Below, piece after piece: positions 16,370-25,184 of a DNA stretch of 64,000 bases. Numbering within the stretch: position 1 is the first letter of the stretch; each line of letters opens with the position of its first letter. The notes under the pieces were generated by a model, which saw only the letters and a list, made by a program, of their open reading frames with translations, made no database searches and was not told the DNA's origin. The translations under genes were made by a program, and so were the position numbers. Origin of the DNA: Pedobacter psychroterrae (GTDB lineage: Bacteria > Bacteroidota > Bacteroidia > Sphingobacteriales > Sphingobacteriaceae); the NCBI RefSeq assembly GCF_004331695.1, contig NZ_SJSL01000002.1, positions 806,001 to 870,000 on the forward strand. The letters are read 5' to 3'.

Positions 16370-16433
16370 AAAAATTGAATATTTATTCTTAATCTTGCGT
16401 TAGCGGTAAATCGCGTACAAATATTCAATTTTT
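16370..16433. repeat. Perfect 15-bp inverted repeat in the divergent SAM hydrolase/phoH promoter region
   Basis: AAAAATTGAATATTT (16370-16384) and AAATATTCAATTTTT (16419-16433) are exact reverse complements separated by 34 bp. The left arm abuts the SAM hydrolase start codon. The right arm overlaps a near-consensus minus-strand -7 box (AATATTTG, 16418-16425). It could be an operator or, if transcribed from further upstream, a start-site hairpin. Confidence 0.6.
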
Positions 16434-16469
16434 ATATCAAAATATACACCCTATCAAAAAAACAATATT

Positions 16470-17438
16470 TTGAACGAACTAAAATTAACATTAGAATCGG
16501 TAGATCCGGTACAATTTTGGGGTGCTAATAATGAGCACTACGAGCTGATTAAAAATGCATTTCCGAAATTGAAAATTGTAGCGAGAGGCAATGAAGTTAA
16601 GGTGCTGGGCGACGAGCAGGAACTTAAGGTCTTTGAAACGAAGTATAACCAGTTGATCGCTCAGTTGGATAAATACAGCGCATTGACAGCCAATGATGTA
16701 GAGTCTGTTTTAATGACTAAAAAGACAGTTTCAAGCGAAGAAAAGCAAACTGAAAAACCTGGTGCAGGAGGTGGTGGAGGTGAGGTTATTGTTTTTGGTA
16801 CCAACGGATTGATGGTCAAGGCCAGGACGGCCAACCAGCGCAGAATGGTAGAAAGTATCAATAAGAATGATGTATTGTTTGCCATAGGCCCTGCAGGTAC
16901 CGGTAAAACCTATACGGCTGTAGCACTGGCAGTCAGGGCCTTGAAAAATAAAGAGATCAAACGTATTATTTTAACCAGACCGGCCGTAGAGGCAGGGGAG
17001 AACCTGGGCTTTTTGCCGGGTGACCTGAAAGAAAAGGTCGATCCCTATCTTCGACCGTTGTATGACGCATTGGACGATATGATCCCGGCTGAAAAGCTGA
17101 AACTGTATCTGGAGAACAGGACCATTGAGATAGCGCCGCTGGCATTTATGCGTGGCAGGACCCTTGATAACTGTTTTGTGATACTGGATGAAGCCCAGAA
17201 CTCTACAGATCTTCAGCTAAAGATGTTCCTGACCCGTATGGGACCATCTGCTAAGTTCATCGTAACCGGTGATGTAACACAGATAGACTTGCCAAGAAAA
17301 CAGATGTCCGGCTTGCACAATGCACTCCGGATATTGGATGACATACCAGGCATTGAGATTATCTACTTAACAGGAGAGGATGTAGTGAGGCACAAATTAG
17401 TCAAAAGAATATTAAAAGCTTACGGAGATATACAGTAA
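16470..17438 (+). CDS. PhoH family ATPase
   Basis: A 322-residue protein with TTG start at 16470. The N-terminal 110 residues form a KH-like region with a Gly-rich linker (GAGGGGGE). The PhoH P-loop ATPase domain follows, with Walker A GPAGTGKT near residue 140, RPAVEAGENLGFLPGDLKEKVDPY which is highly specific to the family, Walker B VILDEAQN and TGDVTQIDLP. PhoH proteins are RNA-associated ATPases linked in several bacteria to ribosome maturation (usually beside ybeY); the precise role is unsettled. purC begins 12 bases after the stop, so it is probably co-transcribed. Confidence 0.93.
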   Translation: MNELKLTLESVDPVQFWGANNEHYELIKNAFPKLKIVARGNEVKVLGDEQELKVFETKYNQLIAQLDKYSALTANDVESVLMTKKTVSSEEKQTEKPGAGGGGGEVIVFGTNGLMVKARTANQRRMVESINKNDVLFAIGPAGTGKTYTAVALAVRALKNKEIKRIILTRPAVEAGENLGFLPGDLKEKVDPYLRPLYDALDDMIPAEKLKLYLENRTIEIAPLAFMRGRTLDNCFVILDEAQNSTDLQLKMFLTRMGPSAKFIVTGDVTQIDLPRKQMSGLHNALRILDDIPGIEIIYLTGEDVVRHKLVKRILKAYGDIQ

Positions 17439-17450
17439 CAGCATTTGAAA

Positions 17451-18392
17451 ATGGCAGCAATAAAAGAAACAGATTTTAACTTCCCTGGGCAGACGAATTT
17501 TTATAAAGGAAAAGTAAGGGATGTATATACGATAGATAACCAGGTGATGGCCATGGTAGTTACTGATAGGATATCTGCATTTGATGTGGTTTTGCCCGAG
17601 GCGATACCATTTAAAGGTCAGGTGCTGAACCAAATTGCAGCGAAATTTCTGGCCGCTACTAAAGACATTGTTCCCAACTGGGTGATCAATGTACCAGATG
17701 AGATGGTGACGATAGGGCGTATTTGTGAGCCTTTTAAAGTTGAAATGGTAATCAGGGGCTATCTGGCAGGGCATGCCTGGCGTGAATACAGCGCGGGAAA
17801 ACGCAGCGTATGCGGAGTTGCTTTGCCTGAGGGGCTTAAAGAAAACGGTAAACTTCCTGAACCAATTATTACACCTACTACCAAAGCTTCGGTGGGACAT
17901 GACGAAGATATTTCAAGAGCCGATATTTTGGCCAAAGGGATCGTTTCTTTAGTAGATTATTCCGAATTGGAAAAATATACTTACGCTTTGTACGAGCGGG
18001 GAACAAAGATGGCTGCCGAAAGGGGACTGATACTGGTAGATACGAAGTATGAGTTTGGTAAGGTGGGGAATGAAATCTACCTGATTGATGAGATACATAC
18101 CCCTGATTCTTCCCGTTATTTTTATGCGGAGGGATATGCAGAAAGACAAGCTGCAGATGAGCCACAAAAGCAGCTCTCCAAAGAGTTTGTGCGTAAATGG
18201 TTAATAGAAAACGGATTTCAGGGGAAAGACGGACAGGTAGTTCCTGTGATGACTCCGGAGATAGTTAATTCCATCTCAGAGAGATATATCGAACTATATG
18301 AACAGATCACCGGCGATAAATTTATTAAGAACGAGACAGGAAACATTGCATCGAGAATAGAGAGAAATGTAATAACGTTCCTGAAAGGATAA
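17451..18392 (+). CDS. purC: Phosphoribosylaminoimidazole-succinocarboxamide synthase
   Basis: ATP-dependent condensation of CAIR with aspartate to SAICAR in purine synthesis. ATG 17451 ([26 protein letters not shown]) is preferred over the TTG at 17445. The 313 residues have the expected [11 protein letters not shown]-binding start, [31 protein letters not shown], and [12 protein letters not shown] with [13 protein letters not shown]. It is the longer eukaryote-like/SAICAR type common in Bacteroidota. It lies 12 bases after the PhoH gene; purE-purK are far away at 49.5-51.2 kb. Confidence 0.96.
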   Translation: MAAIKETDFNFPGQTNFYKGKVRDVYTIDNQVMAMVVTDRISAFDVVLPEAIPFKGQVLNQIAAKFLAATKDIVPNWVINVPDEMVTIGRICEPFKVEMVIRGYLAGHAWREYSAGKRSVCGVALPEGLKENGKLPEPIITPTTKASVGHDEDISRADILAKGIVSLVDYSELEKYTYALYERGTKMAAERGLILVDTKYEFGKVGNEIYLIDEIHTPDSSRYFYAEGYAERQAADEPQKQLSKEFVRKWLIENGFQGKDGQVVPVMTPEIVNSISERYIELYEQITGDKFIKNETGNIASRIERNVITFLKG

Positions 18393-18462
18393 AAAGCATT
18401 GTTACCACTCAATAAAAGAGAAATTTTCACTACTTTCGTAGACTAACTTTATAATCAGTATT

Positions 18463-18849
18463 ATGAAATTTTCGGTAGATAAACATGAAAAATATGTGGT
18501 TTTGAAACTTGATGAATCAAAGTTTACAAACGACAATACTCCTAAATTGAAATCAGAATTCATTTTATTGAATGCAGAAGGTTATCATAATATTGTCCTG
18601 GACCTTTCGTCTATAGAGCAATGTGACGATTCTCAGGACCTGAGCAGTTTACTTGTGGGGGACAGGTTGTGTAAAAATGCCAATGGTTTGTTTATTGTGA
18701 CAGGGATTGGTGATACCGTAGCAAAAATATTAGAGATGTCCAACCTTGATCAGTCCCTTACCATAGTTGCGAAACTAGATGAGGCTACTGACCTGATCTT
18801 TATGGAAGAAATAGAAAAAGAACTGTTAGGAAGTGTAGATAAAGATTAA
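18463..18849 (+). CDS. STAS domain protein (anti-sigma factor antagonist-like)
   Basis: A 128-residue single STAS domain: beta strand YVVLKLDES, helix, NIVLDLSSIEQ, then the position of the usual phospho-acceptor loop, reading CDDSQDLSSLL instead of DSSGLGxLL, and TGIGDTVAKILEMSNLDQ in the second half. The Ser-Gly of the DSSG loop is replaced by Gln-Asp, so classical SpoIIAA-type phospho-switching is uncertain. The C-terminal tail is acidic (LIFMEEIEKELLGSVDKD). Its TAA overlaps the ATG of the RNase Z gene by one base, indicating an operon. Confidence 0.85.
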   Translation: MKFSVDKHEKYVVLKLDESKFTNDNTPKLKSEFILLNAEGYHNIVLDLSSIEQCDDSQDLSSLLVGDRLCKNANGLFIVTGIGDTVAKILEMSNLDQSLTIVAKLDEATDLIFMEEIEKELLGSVDKD

Positions 18850-19760
18850 TGAAATTTGAGGTTACTATTTTAGGAAGCAGCTCTGCAACACCTGTATATA
18901 ATAGAAATCCAACCGCGCAATTGCTAAATTGCAATGAGAAGTTTTATCTTATTGACTGTGGGGAAGGTACACAGCAGCAATTAATGAAGTTTGGTTTTAA
19001 AGCCAGTAAAATTGATTTTGTATTCATCAGCCATTTACACGGAGACCATTATTTTGGCTTAATTGGTTTACTTTCCAGTCTGCACCTGAACGGGCGGATT
19101 AAGCCTATCAAGATCTTTGCTCCGGCTGCCCTGCTGGAAATATTGACCATTCAGTTTAAGTATTCTGAAACGGTGATCCGGTATCCGATAGAATTTATCG
19201 CGACTGAAGCCGATGAATCAAGGCAGATATTTGAGAATGCGGATATGACAGTGGAAACAATTGTTCTAAATCATAGAATCCCTTGTACCGGATTTAAATT
19301 TGTCCAAAAGAAAAGATTGCGAAAGCTGATCATTGAAAAGCTTGAGTCAGAAAATATTGATGTTGAATATTACCCATTACTTAAAAGAGGGGTGGATCTG
19401 GCTTTGCCTGATGGAAGAGCCCTGTTAAACAGTGATTATACTATAGATTCCGAAAAGCCGAAAACCTATTGCTATTGTTCTGATACCTTGTTTGATGAAA
19501 GGTACTTTAACAGCATTAGGGATTGTGATACTTTATACCATGAGTCTACATTTCTTCATGAGATGCTGGACCGTGCCAATCAAACCCACCACACTACTGC
19601 TTTACAGGCTGCTCAGATTGCTAAAATGACAGGGGCTGCAAAACTACTGATAGGCCACTTTTCGTCCAGGTACAAGACCTTACAGCCTTTGCTGGATGAA
19701 GCAATTTCAGTATTTGAGCATACGGAGATTGCTTTAGAAGGAGTTACTTATTCAATTTAA
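18849..19760 (+). CDS. rnz: Ribonuclease Z
   Basis: Endonuclease that trims the 3' end of tRNA precursors. The 303-residue protein shows the metallo-beta-lactamase zinc motif HLHGDH (His62, His64, Asp66, His67), LIDCGEGTQQQL ahead of it, the exosite-type insertion (about 150-190), CYCSDTLFD, the ESTF motif with His (HESTFLHEM) and the C-terminal IGHFSSRY. Length is that of the short RNase Z (ElaC) form. Translationally coupled to the STAS gene upstream and convergent with the MCE gene, with no gap at 19760/19761. Confidence 0.94.
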   Translation: MKFEVTILGSSSATPVYNRNPTAQLLNCNEKFYLIDCGEGTQQQLMKFGFKASKIDFVFISHLHGDHYFGLIGLLSSLHLNGRIKPIKIFAPAALLEILTIQFKYSETVIRYPIEFIATEADESRQIFENADMTVETIVLNHRIPCTGFKFVQKKRLRKLIIEKLESENIDVEYYPLLKRGVDLALPDGRALLNSDYTIDSEKPKTYCYCSDTLFDERYFNSIRDCDTLYHESTFLHEMLDRANQTHHTTALQAAQIAKMTGAAKLLIGHFSSRYKTLQPLLDEAISVFEHTEIALEGVTYSI

Positions 19761-20714
19761 CTATTTATCTTTTTTATTGCCGCCTCCAAATACGGAGAAG
19801 TGCACATAACGTTTAGGATTCTCCTTTAGGTCTATCACCAAATTGTCTAGGTTTTTAGAAGCGTTGTTTAAGTTCTCATACATCTTATTGTCGTTTACCA
19901 ATAAGCCAAGACTTCCTTGTCCGTTGTTGATTTTTGCCACTATGGTCTGCAGATCTGCCATCGCTTTATTGGCATTGTCTATGGTTTGTTTAAAATTAGC
20001 AGCTGCTACCTGGTCTGTGATTGTGCTCACATTATTAAGAATGCCGTTAATCTTTTGATTGTTCTGTTTCAGGTTGTTGGAAATAGCTTCCACATTGGCC
20101 AGGATGGCTGATATCCTGGAGCCTTCAGCGCCTACCAGATTGTCTACTTTTTTAGAAGTAGCTTCCAGTGAACTAAGGGTAGAAGCAATGCTGTTAAAGC
20201 TTTTATCCACATTCTTTTGAAAGTTTGGGTTCAGAATGGTGTTTACACTTGTTAAAATAGAATCCATTTTTGCAATGATCAATTCTGCTTTTTTCTGAAC
20301 TGGTTGTACCGTCTCCAGCAGGCCTTTCTGAACATTTGCATTTAGGGTATCACCATCCTGCGCAAAGTCATTTCCAGATCCTAAGTCCATTACTATCGCC
20401 TTGCTGCCCAGCAGGTCTGTGCTTTCCAGTTTGGCAATGCTGTTTTTAGGGATCTCATATTTTCCCTTTATTTTGAGCGTGGCAACGATCGATCCGTCTG
20501 GCTGTAGCTGCAGCTTGTCAACACGGCCTATCTGAAATCCATTGATGAGCACAGGTTTAGATACCCCTAATCCATCTACGTGGGTATACTTGGCATATAA
20601 TATCGTCTCGTTGGAAAAAATGGCATTCCCCTTTAAAAAGTTGTAACCAATTATCAATAAGGCAATGGAGAAGGCTGCCAGTATGCCTACTTTGGTTTCG
20701 TTTGCTATCTTCAC
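19761..20714 (-). CDS. MlaD/MCE family lipid-transport protein
   Basis: A 317-residue protein with an N-terminal membrane helix (VGILAAFSIALLIIGYNFL) followed by one MCE domain at about 35-115 (YTHVDGLGVSKPVLINGFQIGRVDKL, STDLLGSKAIVMDLG). A long helical region follows at about 130-300. MCE proteins are substrate-binding parts of ABC-type lipid transporters between the membranes. The permease and ATPase genes are not in the window. It is 14 bases after an amidase gene on the same strand, so amidase, amidase and MCE form one transcription unit. Confidence 0.9.
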   Translation of the reverse strand: MKIANETKVGILAAFSIALLIIGYNFLKGNAIFSNETILYAKYTHVDGLGVSKPVLINGFQIGRVDKLQLQPDGSIVATLKIKGKYEIPKNSIAKLESTDLLGSKAIVMDLGSGNDFAQDGDTLNANVQKGLLETVQPVQKKAELIIAKMDSILTSVNTILNPNFQKNVDKSFNSIASTLSSLEATSKKVDNLVGAEGSRISAILANVEAISNNLKQNNQKINGILNNVSTITDQVAAANFKQTIDNANKAMADLQTIVAKINNGQGSLGLLVNDNKMYENLNNASKNLDNLVIDLKENPKRYVHFSVFGGGNKKDK

Positions 20715-20728
20715 GTTTGCGTAGTTAT

Positions 20729-21574
20729 TTAATTAGTCTCGGTTTCCTTTTTATATGTTTTAACTGCCTTAAAAATGGAGTTGACAATCTCTGCCTGGCC
20801 ATTTTCAGAATTCATGTACGCTTCTTCAGTGGGATTAGAAATAAAACCTATCTCGGTTAAGATGGCAGGCATCCCGCATCTTTGCAAAATCAGCAATCCC
20901 TGTTCTTTAACCCCCCTGTTTACTCTGTTTTCATTGTTGGTATAATTGTCTTGTACCAATTTAGCTAATTTCAGGCTTTTATCTCTAAATATATTCTTGA
21001 ACAAAGATAGTATAATAAATGTTTCAGGATCATTGGGATCATAGCCGTTATAATTTTCCTTATAATCCTTTTCCAGCTTAATATCAGCATTTTCCCTGAT
21101 TGCTGCATTCTGTTCATTTAAACGGTGAGAACCTGCCACAAAGGTCTCCGTGCCACTTGTGGAAGTATTCTTTACATAAGCATACCTCGGAATTTTTTTG
21201 CCCTTTTTATTTTTTGTGTATCCGGCTACAACCTTTCTGTCAGGCATAGAATTGCAATGTATGGAGATAAATATGTCGGCATTGTTGTCATTTGCCAGTG
21301 CTGCTCTTTTATAAAAATCAACATCTACATCGGTTTTTCTGGTGTAAAGCACTTTTATTTCCGGCATTTCCTCTTCAAATTTTTTCCCAAGCTTTAAGGC
21401 CACTTCAAGTGCTACGTCTTTTTCTAAGGATATACTTCCTTTCGCACCGGGCTTTTTGCCTCCGTGACCAGCATCTATAACAATGGTTTTAACTTTGTAT
21501 ACCTGTGAAAATGTAAGATTTGAGCTGAATAATAATAAAACTGATACCAGGAATATGACTTTTTTTATGTGCAT
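20729..21574 (-). CDS. N-acetylmuramoyl-L-alanine amidase (AmiC type), second of a tandem pair
   Basis: A 281-residue periplasmic zinc amidase. It has a signal peptide (VIFLVSVLLLFSSNLTFS) and a single amidase_3 domain with VIDAGHGGKKPGAKG supplying the first zinc His, a Glu in SLEKDVALE, SIHCNSMP with the next zinc His, and TEIGFISNPTEE near the end with the catalytic Glu. It has no LysM or AMIN domain. It cuts the bond between MurNAc and the peptide for cell separation and remodelling. It is strongly similar over its whole length to the gene 15 bases upstream, so the pair arose by duplication. Confidence 0.92.
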   Translation of the reverse strand: MHIKKVIFLVSVLLLFSSNLTFSQVYKVKTIVIDAGHGGKKPGAKGSISLEKDVALEVALKLGKKFEEEMPEIKVLYTRKTDVDVDFYKRAALANDNNADIFISIHCNSMPDRKVVAGYTKNKKGKKIPRYAYVKNTSTSGTETFVAGSHRLNEQNAAIRENADIKLEKDYKENYNGYDPNDPETFIILSLFKNIFRDKSLKLAKLVQDNYTNNENRVNRGVKEQGLLILQRCGMPAILTEIGFISNPTEEAYMNSENGQAEIVNSIFKAVKTYKKETETN

Positions 21575-21589
21575 TTATGTGTTGTTTGT

Positions 21590-22465
21590 TTAACCTTCAA
21601 TACTTTTTTTATAAATTTCAATGGCTTTTAATAGGCAGTCTGTAATTTCTTTCTGCCCATCAGCAGAGTTCATGTAGTTTTCTTCCTCAGGATTACTCAT
21701 AAAACCTATTTCGGTTAATATAGCCGGCATACCCGCACGGGCCAGAACCGCAAGGCTTTTTTCCTGCACACCGCGGTTTACACGTCCGGCGCTTACATAT
21801 TCATCCTGCACCAATTTCGCCAGCTTTAGACTTTGCGTTCTAAAGGTATTCTTCATTAATGACAAAATGATAAAATTTTCCGGATTGTTTGGGTCAAAGC
21901 CCTCATAATTCTCTTTATAATTCTCTTCCAGAAAGATGGACGCATTTTCCCTTTTTATTGCTTCATCCTGTTCATTCACCCTTCCTATACCTGACACGAA
22001 GGTTTCGGTACCCCTTGTGGAGGTATTTTTTCTATATACGGTTTTTTTTATTGCCACGCGTTTGCCTTTTACCTTTTTGTATCCGGTGATCACCGTAGAC
22101 CTGCGCGGTTCCAGGTCATTGCAGTGAATGGAGATGAACAGGTCAGCTTTAGCATTATTGGCAATTGTAATCCGCTCATAAAGCGGAATAAAAACATCCT
22201 CAGTCCGTGTGTAGATTACTTTAACATCTTTTAAACTCGCTTCAATTGCAGCACCCAGATTTAAAGCTGTCTTTAAGGCCACATCTTTTTCTGTGGAATA
22301 CTCCCCCCTGGTGGTTCCGTCCTTACCCCCGTGACCAGCATCTATCACAATAGTTTTTATTTTATATTCCTGTGTAAAAGCCTGATAACTAGATATCATA
22401 ACGATTAACGCAGAAATAAATATGATCAAAATTGCATTTGGTCTGAGCAATGGTATATTTTTCAT
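21590..22465 (-). CDS. N-acetylmuramoyl-L-alanine amidase (AmiC type), first of a tandem pair
   Basis: A 291-residue protein from ATG 22465 (MKNIPLLRPNAIL); an in-frame ATG at 22513 precedes it but would place 16 extra residues before the signal anchor. Zinc and catalytic motifs are complete: VIDAGHGGKDGTTRG, STEKDVALK, SIHCNDLEP and TEIGFMSNPEEE. It shares insert and spacing with the following amidase (for example NENAIRxEN/ EENYKENYEGFDPNNPENFIILSL-type segments). Divergent from lptD across 56 bp. Confidence 0.92.
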   Translation of the reverse strand: MKNIPLLRPNAILIIFISALIVMISSYQAFTQEYKIKTIVIDAGHGGKDGTTRGEYSTEKDVALKTALNLGAAIEASLKDVKVIYTRTEDVFIPLYERITIANNAKADLFISIHCNDLEPRRSTVITGYKKVKGKRVAIKKTVYRKNTSTRGTETFVSGIGRVNEQDEAIKRENASIFLEENYKENYEGFDPNNPENFIILSLMKNTFRTQSLKLAKLVQDEYVSAGRVNRGVQEKSLAVLARAGMPAILTEIGFMSNPEEENYMNSADGQKEITDCLLKAIEIYKKSIEG

Positions 22466-22505
22466 TAATTTTGAACGTTTTGGATTAAACACAAATGCAA
22501 AAATA
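22466..22505. promoter_or_regulatory. Divergent promoter boxes between amidase and lptD
   Basis: Plus strand TAATTTTG (22466-22473) faces lptD; minus strand TATTTTTG (22498-22505) faces the amidase. Both match TAnnTTTG. -33 boxes are weak. Confidence 0.4.
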
Positions 22506-22521
22506 ACATTCACACACGAAT

Positions 22522-25170
22522 TTGAAACTTTTACTATATATCATTTTTCTTAATTTCATTGTTTTAATATCCGCTACAGGTAATCAGGTATTGGCGTCTG
22601 GTAATTTTTCCTACCAGCAGACAGGAGGTTTTCAGGCCGATACCTCTAGACGTAACGCACAAACCAGCGGAACAGATACAACTGGTACTGAAAAACTGGA
22701 ATATTCTGCCAGGGATTCTACTGTTGTTGACAAGGCAAATGAAATAATCTATTTGTATGGAAAGGCGAGGGTGGTATACCAGGGACTTGAACTTGATGCT
22801 GAGTACATTAGCTATAATTCTAAAACAAAAGTGCTGTTTGCCCGTGGTATCAAAAATGCAAAAGGCAAATATATAGGCAGGCCTATTTTTAAGATGGATG
22901 GTCAGGGGACTTCGCTGGCAGATTCGATAAGATACAATACAGAAACAGGGGCCGGAAATATTTGGGAAGTATTTACCGAGCAGGAAGGTGGTTTCTTTAC
23001 CGGAGGTAAAGCAAAGAAGCAGCCTGACGATGAGATCCACAGTAAAGGCCAGATCTTTAGTACCTGTAATCTGCCGCATCCCCATTTCGGAATTTTTATC
23101 ACCAAAGGTATTGTGACTGAAAATCAGATCATCACAGGGCCTGTATATTTAAAAATAGAGGACATCCCTTTACCAATAGGTTTACCTTTTGCTTTTTTTC
23201 CTAAGCCAAACAAGAGGTCTTCGGGGGTTATCCTGCCCAATCCGGGTGAAGATGCTACCAGGGGATTTTTCTTAAGAGATGGTGGTTATTATCTGGGGCT
23301 CAATGATTATTGGGATGCAAAGATTTTGGGGACTATTTTTACCAGGGGTTCTTATGAAGGATCCTTGTATTCCAATTATACAAAAAGATATAAGTACAAT
23401 GGAAGCGTTAACTTCAGGTATTCAAATTCAAGATATGGAGTAGAAGGCACGCCGGAATATGCGCCAAAAAAGGACTTTAACCTCATGTGGAACCATAGCC
23501 AGAATGCAAATGCCAAGCCGGGTACAAACTTTTCGGCTTCTGTAGATGCGGGAACCAGTTCCTTCAATGAGAATACTGCCGGGGGAAGCTCTTACGATTA
23601 TAGCCAGTTTACTAAAAATACTTTGAGGTCATCTGTCAGTTACGGAAAAGTTTTTGGCAACGGAATTAATTTAAGCATTGCTGCGGATGGTTCGCAGGAA
23701 ACGCAGACCAAGACCGTTAGTTTACGCTTACCCGATTTAAGTTTGAGTGTTCCAACCTTCAATCCTTTTGATTCCAAGGACAGGCTTGGCGAACAGAAAT
23801 GGTACCAAAAGATCACTGTTGGGTATAGCATGCAAGCCAGTAACAGCATCACTACAACAGAAGACCAGCTCTTTAAAAAAGAGGCCTTGAATAATTTCAA
23901 GAATGGCGTGAACCATTCTATACCGATCAATATGGCCTTTAACCTGTTTAATTATTTCAATTTCAATACTGGGATAAATTATAGCGAACGCTGGGCTTTC
24001 CAGACCATAGAGAAAACCTATTTGAGAGTGGTAAATGGTGGAGATGTTCAAAAGATCGACACCATTTCCGGATTTAGACGTAATGGTGAGTATAGTTTGA
24101 GCATGGGTACCTCGACCAAGATCTATAGCACGGCCCAGTTTACCAAATTTGGAAATTTTAAAGCGTTAAGGCATGTGATGACCCCTCAGGTAAGTTTCAG
24201 CTACCGGCCTGATTTTTCTGATGTTAAAAGAGGATATTATAAAAATGCCATGTATGAAGATGGAAGCGCTGTATTAGATCAGAGAGGATTGCCGGTGAAG
24301 TATTCTATCTTTGAAGGTTCTGTTTACGGAGGGCCTGGAAGCGGTCAAAATGCTTCCCTTTCCTTCGGATTAGACAATACTATAGAGGCAAAGGTCGCTA
24401 ATCCTAAGGATACTACAGGCACAGGAGAAAAAAAGATACCGATCATTCAGGGTTTAGGCATCAATGGCTCTTATAATTTTCTCGCAACCGAATACAAGTT
24501 GTCAAACCTGAGCTTTAACGGGCGGTCACAATTCTCAGAGAAGCTGGGTATTAACTTTTTCGGTACGCTCGACCCTTATCAATATAGAGATAGCATCATT
24601 GGCACCAGCCAAATGCCCGTAAGATATAGAATAGACAGATATACCTGGCAGGAAGGCAGGTTGCCACGGATTACCAGTTTTGGGTTTTCTACAGATTATA
24701 GCCTAAACCCCGAAGCCCTGAAAAGAAGAAATAAAAACGAGGAAAAACTTAAAGATGAACTGGCCACAGGCGGAATGACACCTGAGCAATCTGAAGCACT
24801 GGCAAAAGTAAGCCGTGATCCAAATGCCTTTGTAGATTTTAAAATTCCATGGAACTTTTCTTTTGGATATACCTTTCAATACAATGATGCCGGACTGACA
24901 AGTTCTATCACAAACACACTTAACTTTAATGGTGATGCGAACATCACCCCTAAATGGAAGGTTCAGTTCAATTCAGGATGGGATTTTAAGGCCGGTACTT
25001 TTTCTCAGACTTCTTTATCCATCTACCGCGACCTTCATTGCTGGGACATGAGCGTTAGCTGGATACCATTTGGTGCATATCAGTTTTATTCTGTAGACAT
25101 AAAAGTAAAAGCTTCTGTACTCCAGGACCTGAAACTGAGCAAGAGAAAGAACTACTATACACGGTACTAA
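22522..25170 (+). CDS. lptD: LptD-like outer membrane LPS-assembly protein
   Basis: An 882-residue outer membrane protein with TTG start and signal peptide (LYIIFLNFIVLISATG). An N-terminal OstA-like beta-taco region (about 60-190: SRDSTVVDKANEIIYLYGKARVVYQGLELDAEYI) precedes a long beta barrel. The segment IPLPIGLPFAFFPKPNKRSSGVI marks LptD proteins of Bacteroidota. It inserts lipopolysaccharide in the outer leaflet together with LptE. The Cys pattern of E. coli LptD is not kept. cinA follows after 14 bases. Family assignment is good; function is by homology. Confidence 0.88.
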   Translation: MKLLLYIIFLNFIVLISATGNQVLASGNFSYQQTGGFQADTSRRNAQTSGTDTTGTEKLEYSARDSTVVDKANEIIYLYGKARVVYQGLELDAEYISYNSKTKVLFARGIKNAKGKYIGRPIFKMDGQGTSLADSIRYNTETGAGNIWEVFTEQEGGFFTGGKAKKQPDDEIHSKGQIFSTCNLPHPHFGIFITKGIVTENQIITGPVYLKIEDIPLPIGLPFAFFPKPNKRSSGVILPNPGEDATRGFFLRDGGYYLGLNDYWDAKILGTIFTRGSYEGSLYSNYTKRYKYNGSVNFRYSNSRYGVEGTPEYAPKKDFNLMWNHSQNANAKPGTNFSASVDAGTSSFNENTAGGSSYDYSQFTKNTLRSSVSYGKVFGNGINLSIAADGSQETQTKTVSLRLPDLSLSVPTFNPFDSKDRLGEQKWYQKITVGYSMQASNSITTTEDQLFKKEALNNFKNGVNHSIPINMAFNLFNYFNFNTGINYSERWAFQTIEKTYLRVVNGGDVQKIDTISGFRRNGEYSLSMGTSTKIYSTAQFTKFGNFKALRHVMTPQVSFSYRPDFSDVKRGYYKNAMYEDGSAVLDQRGLPVKYSIFEGSVYGGPGSGQNASLSFGLDNTIEAKVANPKDTTGTGEKKIPIIQGLGINGSYNFLATEYKLSNLSFNGRSQFSEKLGINFFGTLDPYQYRDSIIGTSQMPVRYRIDRYTWQEGRLPRITSFGFSTDYSLNPEALKRRNKNEEKLKDELATGGMTPEQSEALAKVSRDPNAFVDFKIPWNFSFGYTFQYNDAGLTSSITNTLNFNGDANITPKWKVQFNSGWDFKAGTFSQTSLSIYRDLHCWDMSVSWIPFGAYQFYSVDIKVKASVLQDLKLSKRKNYYTRY

Positions 25171-25184
25171 AAATTAAGTTTCTT

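Noticed and set aside
16419..16433. Inverted repeat arm read as an RNA hairpin hiding the SAM hydrolase start
   Set aside because: The arm overlaps the likely -7 box and so would not be transcribed from it. Operator use fits better, but not proven.
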